The notes beneath the pieces were generated by a model. It worked only from the letters and a program-made list of their open reading frames with translations, did no database searches and had not been told where the DNA came from. A stretch of 61,353 nt of DNA from Dehalococcoidia bacterium (GTDB lineage Bacteria; Chloroflexota; Dehalococcoidia; Lucifugimonadales; Lucifugimonadaceae): positions 1 to 61,353 of the forward strand of contig JANQQP010000045.1 in NCBI GenBank assembly GCA_028285005.1. The letters run 5' to 3'. How positions within the stretch are numbered: the stretch's first letter is position 1; every line of letters begins with the position of its first letter. Position numbers and translations under genes: made by a program. This document shows positions 34,032-42,893 of this stretch, one piece after another.

Positions 34032-34814
34032 TCACCTGTTCAGGTCGTTGACTATCCTCAGACCTTTGAGCGTCAGGTCCGGGTCGTGGGCGTCGAACAC
34101 CTGCGTTTGAGGTTCGATTACCGCCGCCAGTCCGCCGGTCGCAACCACCTTGCACTCTTCCGGCGCACCCGGCGAAAGCTCCTCCTTGAAGCGCCTCACC
34201 ATCCCCTCGATCAGCTCGACATATCCGAAGACCAGCCCGGACTGCATCGAGGCTATGGTGCTGCGGCCGATCGCTGCTTCAGGTGGCACCAGGTCTACTC
34301 GACGCAACTGTGAGGTGTTGCTGTACAAGGCCTCGGCGGCCAGCCGCATGCCGGGAGCAATCGCGCCGCCGATATACTCGCCATCTGAGCTGATCGCGTC
34401 GAACACGGTCGCAGTGCCGATGTCTACGACGATCACTGGAGTGCCGTGCATTTCGATCGCTGCGACGGCGTCTACAACACGGTCAGTGCCAACGTCCTGT
34501 GTGCGGTCATAGCTCACCCTGATCCCGGTCTTCACGCCGGGGCCGACTACCAGCGCGTCGATTCCAGTCAGGTCAGCGATCGCATCGTGAACGGTCTGAG
34601 TCAATGCCGGCACGACCGAGCACATAGCGACCGAGCCGAGCCCGGCTGGTTCAACACCCCGAGCCTGTAGCAGCCCGGCGATCGTCAGGCTGAGTTCGTC
34701 TGTCGTCCTCGTCGGATCCGTGGAGATGCGGGCCGTGGCGCGCAGATGCTCGTCCTCGAAGACCCCGAAGGTGAGGTTGGTGTTACCAATATCAACTGCA
34801 AATAGCCTGTCCAT
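34032..34814 (-). CDS. coaX: Type III pantothenate kinase
   Basis: A 260-residue kinase of the ASKHA fold that carries out the first step of CoA synthesis. The phosphate loop is FAVDIGNTNLTFGVFE, followed by ISTDPTRTTDELS, the GTPVIVVDIGTATVFDAIS block and GGAIAPGMRLAAEALYSNTSQL. The late TGGLAAVIEP is the adenine-site strand. Type III kinases are not feedback-inhibited by CoA. It leads directly into coaBC on the minus strand; upstream, a repeat-filled gap separates it from nnrDE. Confidence 0.96.
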   Translation of the reverse strand: MDRLFAVDIGNTNLTFGVFEDEHLRATARISTDPTRTTDELSLTIAGLLQARGVEPAGLGSVAMCSVVPALTQTVHDAIADLTGIDALVVGPGVKTGIRVSYDRTQDVGTDRVVDAVAAIEMHGTPVIVVDIGTATVFDAISSDGEYIGGAIAPGMRLAAEALYSNTSQLRRVDLVPPEAAIGRSTIASMQSGLVFGYVELIEGMVRRFKEELSPGAPEECKVVATGGLAAVIEPQTQVFDAHDPDLTLKGLRIVNDLNR

Positions 34815-34892
34815 ATAGACACAATTATACGTTCAGCCGTCGCCGGAACGAGCGTGCAAGCACCCGGTGTAGCTGTGAGAGTCTTACTTCTA

Positions 34893-35108
34893 CTTCCCTG
34901 TCAGGTAGGGAGAATGTGTCTGTCATTCTGAACTTGATTCAGAATCTCTCGTTCGACCATGGGTCGATGGTCAGATCCCTCCGCTACGGTCGGGATGACG
35001 CGTTCCCCCCTCTCCCTCGATGGGAGAGGGATTTAAGGGAGAGGGTGAAGTCGGCCAAGGGCCGACGGCTTATCGAATAACGGCCACCCTTCGACTAGCC
35101 TAGGATGG
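34893..35108. repeat. Repeat cluster: decayed B end, A, C and D
   Basis: A decayed B end (34893-34912), a full A unit (34921-34999), a C unit (35006-35070) and a D word (35085-35108) lie between coaX and nnrDE. These genes share a strand and a theme, so the cluster splits an otherwise operon-like row. Confidence 0.88.
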
Positions 35109-35121
35109 CGCTCGCGGCTAT

Positions 35122-36663
35122 TCACCTATCTACCATCCTGAAAGCCTCCGGTACCGCATCGGCAACATCCCCGGCTGTCATCCCACGGGCACCTACGTTC
35201 GCCCGCGCAATATCACCTGCGAGCCCGTGCAAATACACGCCCAGCGCCGCAACGTCGAACGGTGCCTCTGGACTCTGAGCCAGCAGCCCCGCCAACAGAC
35301 CCGCAAGCACGTCGCCCGTCCCGCCTTTCGCAAGCCCAGAATTCACCCACGGGCTAATTCGCAACTCACCGCCCGGATTCGCAACAAGCGTCGCCGCCCC
35401 CTTCAGCACCACCGTCGCACCGAAACGGCCGGCCGCCTCCTTCGCGGCGGCAGGCCGGTTGTCCTGCACATCGGTCACCGAACATCTCAGGAGTCGAGCC
35501 ATCTCGCCCGGGTGCGGCGTCAGGACTGTCGTGGGTCGCAGCAGCTCCGACCAGTTCGGCATGCGCGAGACGATGTTGAGCGCGTCGGCATCCAGCACAA
35601 CCGGGACGTCCTCAGGCAGGCTACGAACAAGCCACTCAACAAAACCCACAGCGCCAGCCGATTGCCCGAGACCCGGCCCCACAAGCACCGAATCCATGCC
35701 CGACGCTGCCGCCAGCAACTCCTCGCTGGCCGCGGTGCCATTGATCTCGCCGTCCGAGGCAGCCAACGGTAGGTAAATCGCCTCGTTCACCTGTCCCGCA
35801 ACAAGTTCGTAGACAGGCTGCGGCACGGCCACATAGACCAGACCGGCGCCCGAACGCACAGCCGCCCTTGTCGCCAGCATCGGCGCTCCCAGGTAGTTGC
35901 GCGAGCCGCCTGCAATCAATGTCTTGCCGAACGAACCCTTGTTCCCGCGGTCGTGGCGATCAGGCAGCAGGGAACGCGCCAGTTCAGGCGTGATCCATTC
36001 GGCTGACACCTCGTTCGCCAGTCCGTCCGGAATGCCGATGTCCAGCACTTTCACCTCACCACAGGCGCCTTCGCCAGCGGTAATCAGCGGCCCAAACTTC
36101 GGATAGCCAAGCATCAGCGTCAGGTTGGCGGGCAGACCGAACTCGTCGAAATCGCCGGTGTCGGCATCCATCCCGGTCGGCAGGTCCAGTGCTACCAAAT
36201 CCCACGCAAGCTCCCGGGCCGACCGAAGCGTTCCCGCCAGCGGCTCGTCTATCACCCGCGCTCGCCCGGTGCCCAGAACCGCGTCCAGCACCACATCGCT
36301 CCGGCTGATCGCATTTCTGAAAGCGTCCGGATCACTCGCAACTTCAGGCTGTGCAACGAACTCCACACCTGCGGCTTCGGCCAGCTCACGCTTCTCATCT
36401 CTGTCAGGCCGCCCCGTCAACGCGAACGCCCGCACCTTTGCTCCCCGGCTCGCCAGGTGCCGGCCTGCGACAAGCCCATCCGAGCCGTTGTTTCCCGGTC
36501 CCACCAGGATTGTGACGACACTTCCGAACACCGAGCCAAGCCGCGCCGCCACAGCATCCGCAACCGCAAGGCCAGCGTTTTCCATCAGCGCGTCCAGAGA
36601 AACTCCGGCCTCAACTGACCGTTGCTCGATCGCCTGCATCTGTGCTGCAGTGACCGCTTTCAT
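35122..36663 (-). CDS. nnrDE: Bifunctional NAD(P)H-hydrate repair enzyme (epimerase and dehydratase)
   Basis: A 513-residue fusion that repairs damaged NAD(P)HX. The N-terminal epimerase (NnrE) has VTILVGPGNNGSDGLVAGRHL and the VVLDAVLGTG and ALDLPTGMDADTG motifs. The C-terminal ADP-dependent dehydratase (NnrD) has HDRGNKGSFGKTLIAGGSRNYLG, TVLTPHPGEMARLL and NSGLAKGGTGDVLAGLLAGL. It follows acpS by 24 bp on the minus strand, matching the acpS-nnr pairing common in bacteria. Confidence 0.95.
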   Translation of the reverse strand: MKAVTAAQMQAIEQRSVEAGVSLDALMENAGLAVADAVAARLGSVFGSVVTILVGPGNNGSDGLVAGRHLASRGAKVRAFALTGRPDRDEKRELAEAAGVEFVAQPEVASDPDAFRNAISRSDVVLDAVLGTGRARVIDEPLAGTLRSARELAWDLVALDLPTGMDADTGDFDEFGLPANLTLMLGYPKFGPLITAGEGACGEVKVLDIGIPDGLANEVSAEWITPELARSLLPDRHDRGNKGSFGKTLIAGGSRNYLGAPMLATRAAVRSGAGLVYVAVPQPVYELVAGQVNEAIYLPLAASDGEINGTAASEELLAAASGMDSVLVGPGLGQSAGAVGFVEWLVRSLPEDVPVVLDADALNIVSRMPNWSELLRPTTVLTPHPGEMARLLRCSVTDVQDNRPAAAKEAAGRFGATVVLKGAATLVANPGGELRISPWVNSGLAKGGTGDVLAGLLAGLLAQSPEAPFDVAALGVYLHGLAGDIARANVGARGMTAGDVADAVPEAFRMVDR

Positions 36664-36687
36664 GGGAGATATCCGAGAGACTTCATG

Positions 36688-37071
36688 TCACGGCCGCCAA
36701 GCATCATCACGAGCCTCTGCGACCACCGACGCGACAGCCATCTCTCGTGAGTGGGACAGACTCAGCGCGAGCCGGACGATGCCCATCTTCTCAGCCCGCG
36801 CCTTCGCCTTCCGGTGTAGAAGAATCTCCGGCGCCTGGCCCGGCCTGCGCGTCACCTCAATGTCCTTCCACGGCACGCCGCGAACGCCCGTTCCAAGCGC
36901 CTTCATCACGGCCTCTTTCGCCGCGAACCTGCTCGCAAGTTGCGGAGGTCGCCTGCGGCTGTAGCGTTGCTCGCCTTCGGTGTAGACCTTTGCCAGGAAG
37001 CGTTGCGGATAGCGCTCAAGCACGCCCGCGATCCTTGGAATCTCTATCAGGTCGACACCGGTGTAGATCAT
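36688..37071 (-). CDS. acpS: Holo-ACP synthase
   Basis: A 127-residue transferase that moves the phosphopantetheine arm of CoA to a carrier-protein serine. Its signature is YTGVDLIEIPRI at the N-terminus, with the magnesium Asp, and RFAAKEAVMKALGTG in the middle. The end (LSLSHSREMAVASVV) is the usual GHS-like strand. It heads the minus-strand row acpS-nnrDE, then coaX-coaBC, which joins CoA synthesis to CoA use. It could activate the carrier protein at 1539-1781 as well as fatty-acid ACP. Confidence 0.95.
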   Translation of the reverse strand: MIYTGVDLIEIPRIAGVLERYPQRFLAKVYTEGEQRYSRRRPPQLASRFAAKEAVMKALGTGVRGVPWKDIEVTRRPGQAPEILLHRKAKARAEKMGIVRLALSLSHSREMAVASVVAEARDDAWRP

Positions 37072-37237
37072 CGAATCTCCGTCACGTTAGGCCAGGGCAA
37101 TCGGTTCGGCATGGTCGCGAGAAACTGCACTGCTCAGTTCAAGAAAACAAAAAGCGATTATGCCGGATGTTACGATTCGTCGTTCAGTTTTCAGACCGCC
37201 CGCGAAGCATCTTCCAGCCCGTCACCCGGAGAACCAA

Positions 37238-38122
37238 GTGACCGCTCGAATCATCGATGGCAAGGCGATCGCCAGCAAAGTGCGAGAGGAGATCGCTACG
37301 GAGGTCGCAGAGTTCAAGCAGAAACACGGCTTCACGCCCGGCATCACGGTCGTGATCGTTGGCGATGACCCCGCATCGCACGTGTACGTTCGCAATAAGG
37401 AACGTGCCGCTCAACAGGTCGGCATGAATGGAGCCGTCGTCAAACTGTCGGCGGAAACCACGCGTGAGCAACTTCTGCAGACCGTAAGCGACCTGAATGG
37501 TGACGCTTCGGTACACGGGATCCTGGTGCAGATTCCGCTGCCGGACCACCTCGACGAAGACGAGATCGTCCGCGCGATCGACCCTCGAAAAGACGTCGAC
37601 GGCCTTCATCCAGAGAACGTCGGTCTGCTATTCAGCGGCCAGACCCGCTTCGCACCGGCGACACCGCAAGGTGTGCAGCGCATCCTTGTAGAAGAGGGCG
37701 TCGAAGTTCGCGGCGCCCACGTCGTCATCGTTGGCCGCAGCAACCTTGTCGGCAAGCCGCTTGCCGGGCTGCTGCTCGGCCGAGGGGAAGGCGCGAACGC
37801 TACGGTCACCATCTGCCACACGGGTACTAAGGACCTCGCCGCTGAGACCAGAAGGGCGGATGTGCTGGTATCAGCAACCGGAATTCCTGGCTCGATCACC
37901 GGCGAAATGGTCAAACCCGGAGCGGTCGTGATCGATGTTGGGACGACGCGTGTTGAAGACGCATCCAGGAAGTCGGGCTACAGGCTTGCCGGAGACGTGC
38001 TGTTCGATGAGGCCGCAAAGGTCGCATCTGCGATAACACCGGTGCCCGGTGGGGTTGGCCCGATGACCATCGCTATGTTGCTCCACAACGTGCTTCTATC
38101 GGCCAAATCAACAGTGGCGTAG
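37238..38122 (+). CDS. folD: Methylenetetrahydrofolate dehydrogenase/cyclohydrolase
   Basis: A 294-residue bifunctional enzyme interconverting 5,10-methylene- and 10-formyl-tetrahydrofolate. Signatures are IVGDDPASHVYVRNKERAA with the catalytic Lys, GILVQIPLPDHLDE, DPRKDVDGLHPENVG, VVIVGRSNLVGKPLAGLLL in the NADP fold and TPVPGGVGPMTIAMLL at the end. Start is GTG 37238 with GGAG seven bases upstream; the open frame reaches 37160 but the added 26 residues are not family-like. It is divergent from acpS. Confidence 0.96.
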   Translation: MTARIIDGKAIASKVREEIATEVAEFKQKHGFTPGITVVIVGDDPASHVYVRNKERAAQQVGMNGAVVKLSAETTREQLLQTVSDLNGDASVHGILVQIPLPDHLDEDEIVRAIDPRKDVDGLHPENVGLLFSGQTRFAPATPQGVQRILVEEGVEVRGAHVVIVGRSNLVGKPLAGLLLGRGEGANATVTICHTGTKDLAAETRRADVLVSATGIPGSITGEMVKPGAVVIDVGTTRVEDASRKSGYRLAGDVLFDEAAKVASAITPVPGGVGPMTIAMLLHNVLLSAKSTVA

Positions 38123-38258
38123 GCGGCGCAGAGGAAGTCGTGCAATCCCCGATGACGGGGTATGGGCTTGTGTAGAATACTTGCTCCATCCGGCAACTGC
38201 GCCGGAACTGGGCAATCGGCGTGAATCAGGTTCGGTTAACTACGCATCTGGAGAGCAG

Positions 38259-39311
38259 ATGGCTAGTCAGGCGAAGACAAAGGCTGGCAAGGCGGCCAAG
38301 GCCGCCAAAAAGTCGGCATCTTCCTCCGCGAACGGCGCATCCGGCGCCACCGGATACAGCGAAGAGCAGCTGCTTGAGATGTTCAGGCAGATGTACCTGA
38401 TCCGCCAGTTCGAAGTTGCATGTGGCGAGAACTACGCCAAGGGCAACATTCGCGGCTTCCTGCACCTCTACATAGGCCAGGAAGCGACCGGTGTCGGCGC
38501 GCTCAGTCCGCTCAAAGAGCAGGACTACATCGTCACGCACTACCGCGACCACGGCCACGCGCTTGCACGCGGGCTCGATGTGAACCGCTCCATGGCCGAG
38601 CTCTTTGGCCGCAAGACAGGACTCAGCAAGGGCAAAGGTGGCTCGATGCACCTGTTCGACGCCGCCAAACGCTTCATGGGCGGCCACGCCATAGTCGGCG
38701 GCCAGTTCCCGCTCGCGCTCGGTCTCGCCTTCTCGCAGAAGTATCAGAAGACCGACGGCGTCACCGTCTGCTTCTTCGGTGACGGCTCAACAAACCAGGG
38801 CCTGTATCACGAGACACTGAACCTTGCGGCTGTGTGGAATGTCCCGATGCTGTTTGTACTCGAAAACAACGGCTACGGCATGGGCTCAGCTGTCGAGCGT
38901 GTTCGCGCAGGCAGCCCGGACTTCTACACAGATGTAGACAAGTACGGAATCGACGCCGTAGCCGTAGACGGCATGGACGTCCTCGCCGTACGCGAGGCCG
39001 CCGAAGCTGCTGTTGCAAGACTGCGGGCCGGAGACGGCCCGCTTTTTATTGAGGCCAAGACTTTCCGCTACGTGGGTCACTCATATGCGGATGGGCAGAA
39101 GTATCGTGGGCAGGAAGAGGTTGAGGAGTGGAGGCGGAAGGACCCGGTCGAGTCGTTCCCGAAGATGTTGATCGACCACAAGCTGGCGACCAAGAAGCAG
39201 ATCGACGCCTTAAAGGCAGATGTCGATGCCGAGGTCGCTGAAGCGGTCAAGTTCGCAGAAGAGAGTCCGCACCCGGACCCCGAGGAGCTTTTCGACGACA
39301 TCCTGGCGTGA
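38259..39311 (+). CDS. pdhA: Pyruvate dehydrogenase E1 component, alpha subunit
   Basis: A 350-residue thiamine-diphosphate subunit of a 2-oxo-acid dehydrogenase. Key pieces are RGFLHLYIGQEATGVGAL, HYRDHGHALARG, GKGGSMHLFD and the TPP motif FFGDGSTNQGLYHE ... FVLENNGYGM. The phosphorylation-loop region is the short bacterial form, fitting pyruvate or acetoin rather than branched-chain substrates. The first ~30 residues form a Lys/Ala/Ser-rich disordered lead. ATG 38259 follows GGAGAGCAG; an upstream start at 38181 is rejected. The beta subunit follows 96 bp later. No E2 or E3 gene is in the window. Confidence 0.93.
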   Translation: MASQAKTKAGKAAKAAKKSASSSANGASGATGYSEEQLLEMFRQMYLIRQFEVACGENYAKGNIRGFLHLYIGQEATGVGALSPLKEQDYIVTHYRDHGHALARGLDVNRSMAELFGRKTGLSKGKGGSMHLFDAAKRFMGGHAIVGGQFPLALGLAFSQKYQKTDGVTVCFFGDGSTNQGLYHETLNLAAVWNVPMLFVLENNGYGMGSAVERVRAGSPDFYTDVDKYGIDAVAVDGMDVLAVREAAEAAVARLRAGDGPLFIEAKTFRYVGHSYADGQKYRGQEEVEEWRRKDPVESFPKMLIDHKLATKKQIDALKADVDAEVAEAVKFAEESPHPDPEELFDDILA

Positions 39312-39407
39312 TCCGGACGAGCAATAACTCGTTCGCTTCACGAAGTCGATGACGCCCACCGGCAAACGGCAGCAGGGCATGTTGGAGAAGGAGAAACAGG
39401 CAGGCCT

Positions 39408-40385
39408 GTGGCAGAGATCCTATTCAGAGAGGCGATAAAACGCGGCCTCGCAGAAGCGCTCGACTCCAACCCGAATGTGTTCATCATGGGCGAGGACATT
39501 GGCGAGTACGGCGGCGCATACGCAGTCACAGACGGCTTTCTAAAGAAGTACGGCGAAGACCGCATCATCGACACGCCCATCTCTGAAGCCGCATTTGTTG
39601 GCGCTGGAATCGGCGCGGCCGCTGGCGGACTCAGGCCCGTAGTCGAGCTGATGTCCATCAGTTTCTCGCTCGTCGCCTTCGACCAGATCGTCAACATGTC
39701 CGCCAACCTGCGCTACATGTCGGGCGGGCAGATCGAAGTTCCCCTTGTGCTCCGCGCTCCAACCGGCGCAGGCGTGCAGCTCGGCGCAACGCACTCGCAG
39801 TCCTTCGAGACCTGGCTCGCCGAGGTGCCGGGAATGCTCTGCGTCTGCCCATCGACCCCGTACGACGCACTCGGCCTGATCCGTACTGCGATGAAGACGA
39901 AAAACCCCGTCATGTTCGCCGAGCCTGCTCTCCTGTACGGTATGCGTGGCGAGGTGCCGGATGAGCACTACGAGATTCCGTTTGGCAGCGCGAACGTCCA
40001 GCGCGAAGGCGACGATGTCACCCTCATCTCGTATGGTGCTGGCATGCGGGTGGTGAACAGCGCCGCAGACGAGCTGGAAGGGAAGGGCGTTAACGCCGAA
40101 GTAATCGACCTGCGGTCTCTTAGCCCGGTCGACTACGACACTCTGCTCACGTCAGTCGAGAAGACCAACCGCGTGCTGGCGCTCGACACCGCACGGCGCA
40201 AGGGCGGCGTGATGGCAGAGATTGTCGCCGACCTGCAAGAACAGGCGTCCGAATGGCTCGACGGTCCCATCGCCAGGGTCGGAGCCGAGGATGTCCCGTG
40301 GCCCTACAGCCGCGAACTCGAACAAGAGTCCTACCCGCAAACTGCGGACGTCCTCGCCTCGCTGGAAAAGCACTTCGGGATCTAG
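39408..40385 (+). CDS. pdhB: Pyruvate dehydrogenase E1 component, beta subunit
   Basis: A 325-residue partner of the alpha subunit, forming the alpha2-beta2 E1 heterotetramer. It has FIMGEDIGEYGGAYAVTDGF, the substrate-channel DTPISEAAFVGAGIGAA, PVVELMSISFSLVAFDQI and the C-terminal transketolase domain with VTLISYGAGMRVVNSAA and EVIDLRSLSPVDYDTLL. The start is GTG 39408 after a GGAGAAGGAGA stretch. It ends head-to-head with the minus-strand quinone oxidoreductase, 21 bp away. Confidence 0.94.
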   Translation: MAEILFREAIKRGLAEALDSNPNVFIMGEDIGEYGGAYAVTDGFLKKYGEDRIIDTPISEAAFVGAGIGAAAGGLRPVVELMSISFSLVAFDQIVNMSANLRYMSGGQIEVPLVLRAPTGAGVQLGATHSQSFETWLAEVPGMLCVCPSTPYDALGLIRTAMKTKNPVMFAEPALLYGMRGEVPDEHYEIPFGSANVQREGDDVTLISYGAGMRVVNSAADELEGKGVNAEVIDLRSLSPVDYDTLLTSVEKTNRVLALDTARRKGGVMAEIVADLQEQASEWLDGPIARVGAEDVPWPYSRELEQESYPQTADVLASLEKHFGI

Positions 40386-40406
40386 AGCTCAGAACGCTCT
40401 CTGGTC

Positions 40407-41384
40407 CTAACCGATCTCTGCCACGATCTTCCCGCGCACGTGTCTTGTTTCTAACTGAGCGAGGCCATCGGGAATCTCGTCCAGGCCGATGACCTGTTCC
40501 ACCATCGTGTTCACCTTGCCATCGGCCACGAGCGCAATCAGCTCCTCGGCCATCTTCGCAAGGTCTTCCTGAGCGGCACGGTTGCGAGATGTGTGAGCGC
40601 CGCCGTAAGCGACCGAGTGGACCGAATGCGCCCCGGCGAAAGTCTCTGGCACCAGCGTCGGCAAGCCCGCAACGCACGCGAGACCACCCCGAAACGCCAG
40701 CACCTGTATCCCCTGGTCCGCAGTGTCGGAATCGACAGCGCCAAGCACGTCATCGACACCTCGGCCGTTCGTGATCTCCATGATGCGTTCTACAACATTC
40801 TCGGAGTTGTAGTCGATTGCGTGATCGGCCCCGAGTGACTTCACGAAGTCGTGGTTGCGCGCCGATGCCGTCGTGATCACCTCTGCGCCGAGGTTCTTGC
40901 AGATCTGAATACCAAAGCCACCGACGCCGCCTGCTCCAGCCTGCATCCAGACGATGTGGCCTGGCTGCACGTTCAGGCGTCGGACCACCGCTTCGTATGC
41001 GGTCAGCCCGGCACAGGGAATCGCAGCGGCATCCTGGTAGCTCACACCGTCCGGGATGGCCGCGGTGGTGTGCGCGGTTGTGATCGCAAACTCTGCGAAG
41101 CCGCCCGGTCGAGTCAGATCGCCGTGGTAGAAGACTCGGTCACCTGGCTTGAAGCGGTCGACGCCGGTCCCGACGGCATCAACGTCACCCGCGACATCAA
41201 GCCCAAGGACATGCGGCCAGCTCCAGTTGGTATGCCCGCGCCCGGCCAGCTTGTAGTCGACCGGGTTGAGACTCACCGCCCTCACCCGCACTCGAATCTC
41301 GCCCGAAGACGGCTCGGGCACCGGCAAATCCCCAATCCGTAGGTTGCTAACCGACCCCGTCTCATCAAGCAACAGCGCTTTCAT
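40407..41384 (-). CDS. NADPH:quinone reductase-like MDR oxidoreductase
   Basis: A 325-residue medium-chain dehydrogenase/reductase lacking zinc ligands. It shows LDVAGDVDAVGTGVDRFKPGDRV, the hinge YQDAAAIPCAGLTAYEAV and the nucleotide motif WMQAGAGGVGGFGIQICKNLG. The end, LETRHVRGKIVAEIG, is typical of quinone oxidoreductase-like MDR. It would reduce quinones or enones with NADPH in the cytoplasm. It ends near pdhB without a shared theme; upstream is a repeat cluster. Confidence 0.88.
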   Translation of the reverse strand: MKALLLDETGSVSNLRIGDLPVPEPSSGEIRVRVRAVSLNPVDYKLAGRGHTNWSWPHVLGLDVAGDVDAVGTGVDRFKPGDRVFYHGDLTRPGGFAEFAITTAHTTAAIPDGVSYQDAAAIPCAGLTAYEAVVRRLNVQPGHIVWMQAGAGGVGGFGIQICKNLGAEVITTASARNHDFVKSLGADHAIDYNSENVVERIMEITNGRGVDDVLGAVDSDTADQGIQVLAFRGGLACVAGLPTLVPETFAGAHSVHSVAYGGAHTSRNRAAQEDLAKMAEELIALVADGKVNTMVEQVIGLDEIPDGLAQLETRHVRGKIVAEIG

Positions 41385-41418
41385 CTAGGACTCCAATGTC
41401 ACGTTTCAGATGGGCGAC

Positions 41419-41782
41419 CAGCCACCCTTCGATAGGCTCAGAATGGCTTTGTTCTCCCTCCCTCGCGGGGAGGGAGTTAGAGGGTGGATCGGTCGCGTAT
41501 TCGACAGCCTGGAGAGTCGGGGAACAACCCACCCCCTTCGCCCCCTCCCTGTCAGGGAGGGGAATATCTGTCATTCTGAACTTGATTCAGAATCTCTCGT
41601 TGCAGTGGGAATCACGGTCAGATCCCTCCGCTGATGTTCAGGATGACAGTTCCAAGGGTCGGAACATACTTCTCCCTCCCTGACAGGGAGGGAGTCAGAG
41701 GATGGGTTGTTGGCAACTTCAACAGCTACCAGTCAGAAGGATGACCCTCACCCTAACCCTCTCCCAAGCTGGGAGAGGGGAC
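41419..41782. repeat. Repeat cluster: D, variant B, A and B
   Basis: D (41419-41443), a variant B unit with a mirrored right end (41453-41566, right end CCTCCCTGTCAGGGAGGGG), A (41569-41648) and a full B (41672-41781) fill the 435-base gap between two minus-strand genes. The variant B matches the form at 22715-22829. Confidence 0.9.
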
Positions 41783-41819
41783 CATCCTCCGACAACCCCA
41801 CGATGGCCACTGCAGTGCC

Positions 41820-42473
41820 CTACCTCGCCGCTTTCACCTTCGCCAGTTGCGCCGGGGGTAGTGGGTAAACCCAGCCGCGGTTCTGGATGATCGCCTTCGC
41901 CAGCTCGGGCGAAACGGCCACGATGATCTCCGGCTCGAGGGCGAAGCGGCCGGTGAATCCACCGATGGCGCTGCGAGCGTGCACACCGCCGTAGTTCTGG
42001 TCCTCGCCGTTCTGCGCGAACTCGCCTGTGCCGCCGCCAAACACCGACTGCCAGCGCGACGAGAACCCGTTCACAACCGCAGGTGCGCCATTGAAGTGGA
42101 CATCGGTCGAGACCACCATGCCCAGCGCCTTCACCGTGTAGAGCACATCGTTCAGGTCTCCGCCCTCACTGCCACACGTCAGGGCCCAGTGCAGCCTGCG
42201 GATCATCGAATCCGTGATCTCGCGACCGGCCTTCTGGCCCTCCTTGATCCGTTCCGGGTCGTCGTACATGTTCCCCGGACCGAGCCCCAGCCCGGACAGG
42301 TAGACCAGCCCGCTCTCATGGAAGACCGCGCCCGCAATACCGGCTCCAGCCAGCGAGTTCACATCTTCATCAAAGCTGCCCATCGGAATTCCAAGCTTCT
42401 CGATACGGTCGTAAACATCGAAGTCCCTGCGCATCTCCTGCGGAATGATCGACTCGTCGTAGAACTTACCCAT
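41820..42473 (-). CDS. RidA/YjgF-superfamily protein
   Basis: A 217-residue Rid protein, longer than the ~130-residue RidA. The N-terminal half (KFYDESIIPQEMRRDFDVYDR) is an extension. The Rid part contains GLVYLSGLGLGPGNMYDDP, DLNDVLYTVKALGMVVSTDV and the end RSAIGGFTGRFALEPEIIVAV. That last segment keeps the RxAxG pattern of the imine-hydrolysing group. Likely role is hydrolysis of reactive enamines/imines from amino-acid or amino-sugar breakdown, consistent with the catabolic setting but not proven. Confidence 0.8.
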   Translation of the reverse strand: MGKFYDESIIPQEMRRDFDVYDRIEKLGIPMGSFDEDVNSLAGAGIAGAVFHESGLVYLSGLGLGPGNMYDDPERIKEGQKAGREITDSMIRRLHWALTCGSEGGDLNDVLYTVKALGMVVSTDVHFNGAPAVVNGFSSRWQSVFGGGTGEFAQNGEDQNYGGVHARSAIGGFTGRFALEPEIIVAVSPELAKAIIQNRGWVYPLPPAQLAKVKAAR

Positions 42474-42565
42474 CTGTTTTCTTGCTCCAGTTCGCTTTTA
42501 GGTGCCGGCTAATTTCGTCTCCCGAAGCGGGAGCACTCAGCTTGAGGTTGACTTCGGTCACTCAC

Positions 42566-42840
42566 CACCCTTCGACAGGCTCAGGATGGCTGCAGTTTCT
42601 CCCTCCATGCCAGGGAGGGAGTTAGAGGGTAGGTTGCCCGCTGACTCAACAGGCTGCTAGCCAGAAGGATGACCCTCACCCTAACCCTCTCCCAAGCTGG
42701 GAGAGGGGATTGCCCTTCGACAGGCCGCCATCCTGGGCCTGTCGAAGGGTGGCGACGCACTGTCATTCTGAACTTGATTCAGAATCTCTCGGTAACTGCT
42801 GTTCCACGGTCAGATCCCTCCGCTTCGGTCGGAATGACAG
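42566..42840. repeat. Repeat cluster: D, B, inverted D pair and A
   Basis: D (42566-42590), B (42600-42710), two D words in opposite directions (42713-42752, stem CCTTCGACAGG/CCTGTCGAAGG) and A (42761-42839) fill the gap between the Rid gene and the epimerase, both on the minus strand. Confidence 0.9.
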
Positions 42841-42893
42841 GTCGAGGCGGTTCCCGCTCGACCGTCGACCAAACCCACCGCACCCGCCATTCA

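Noticed and set aside
36125..36964. 279-codon plus-strand frame over nnrDE and acpS
   Set aside because: Antisense to two enzymes with full motif sets.
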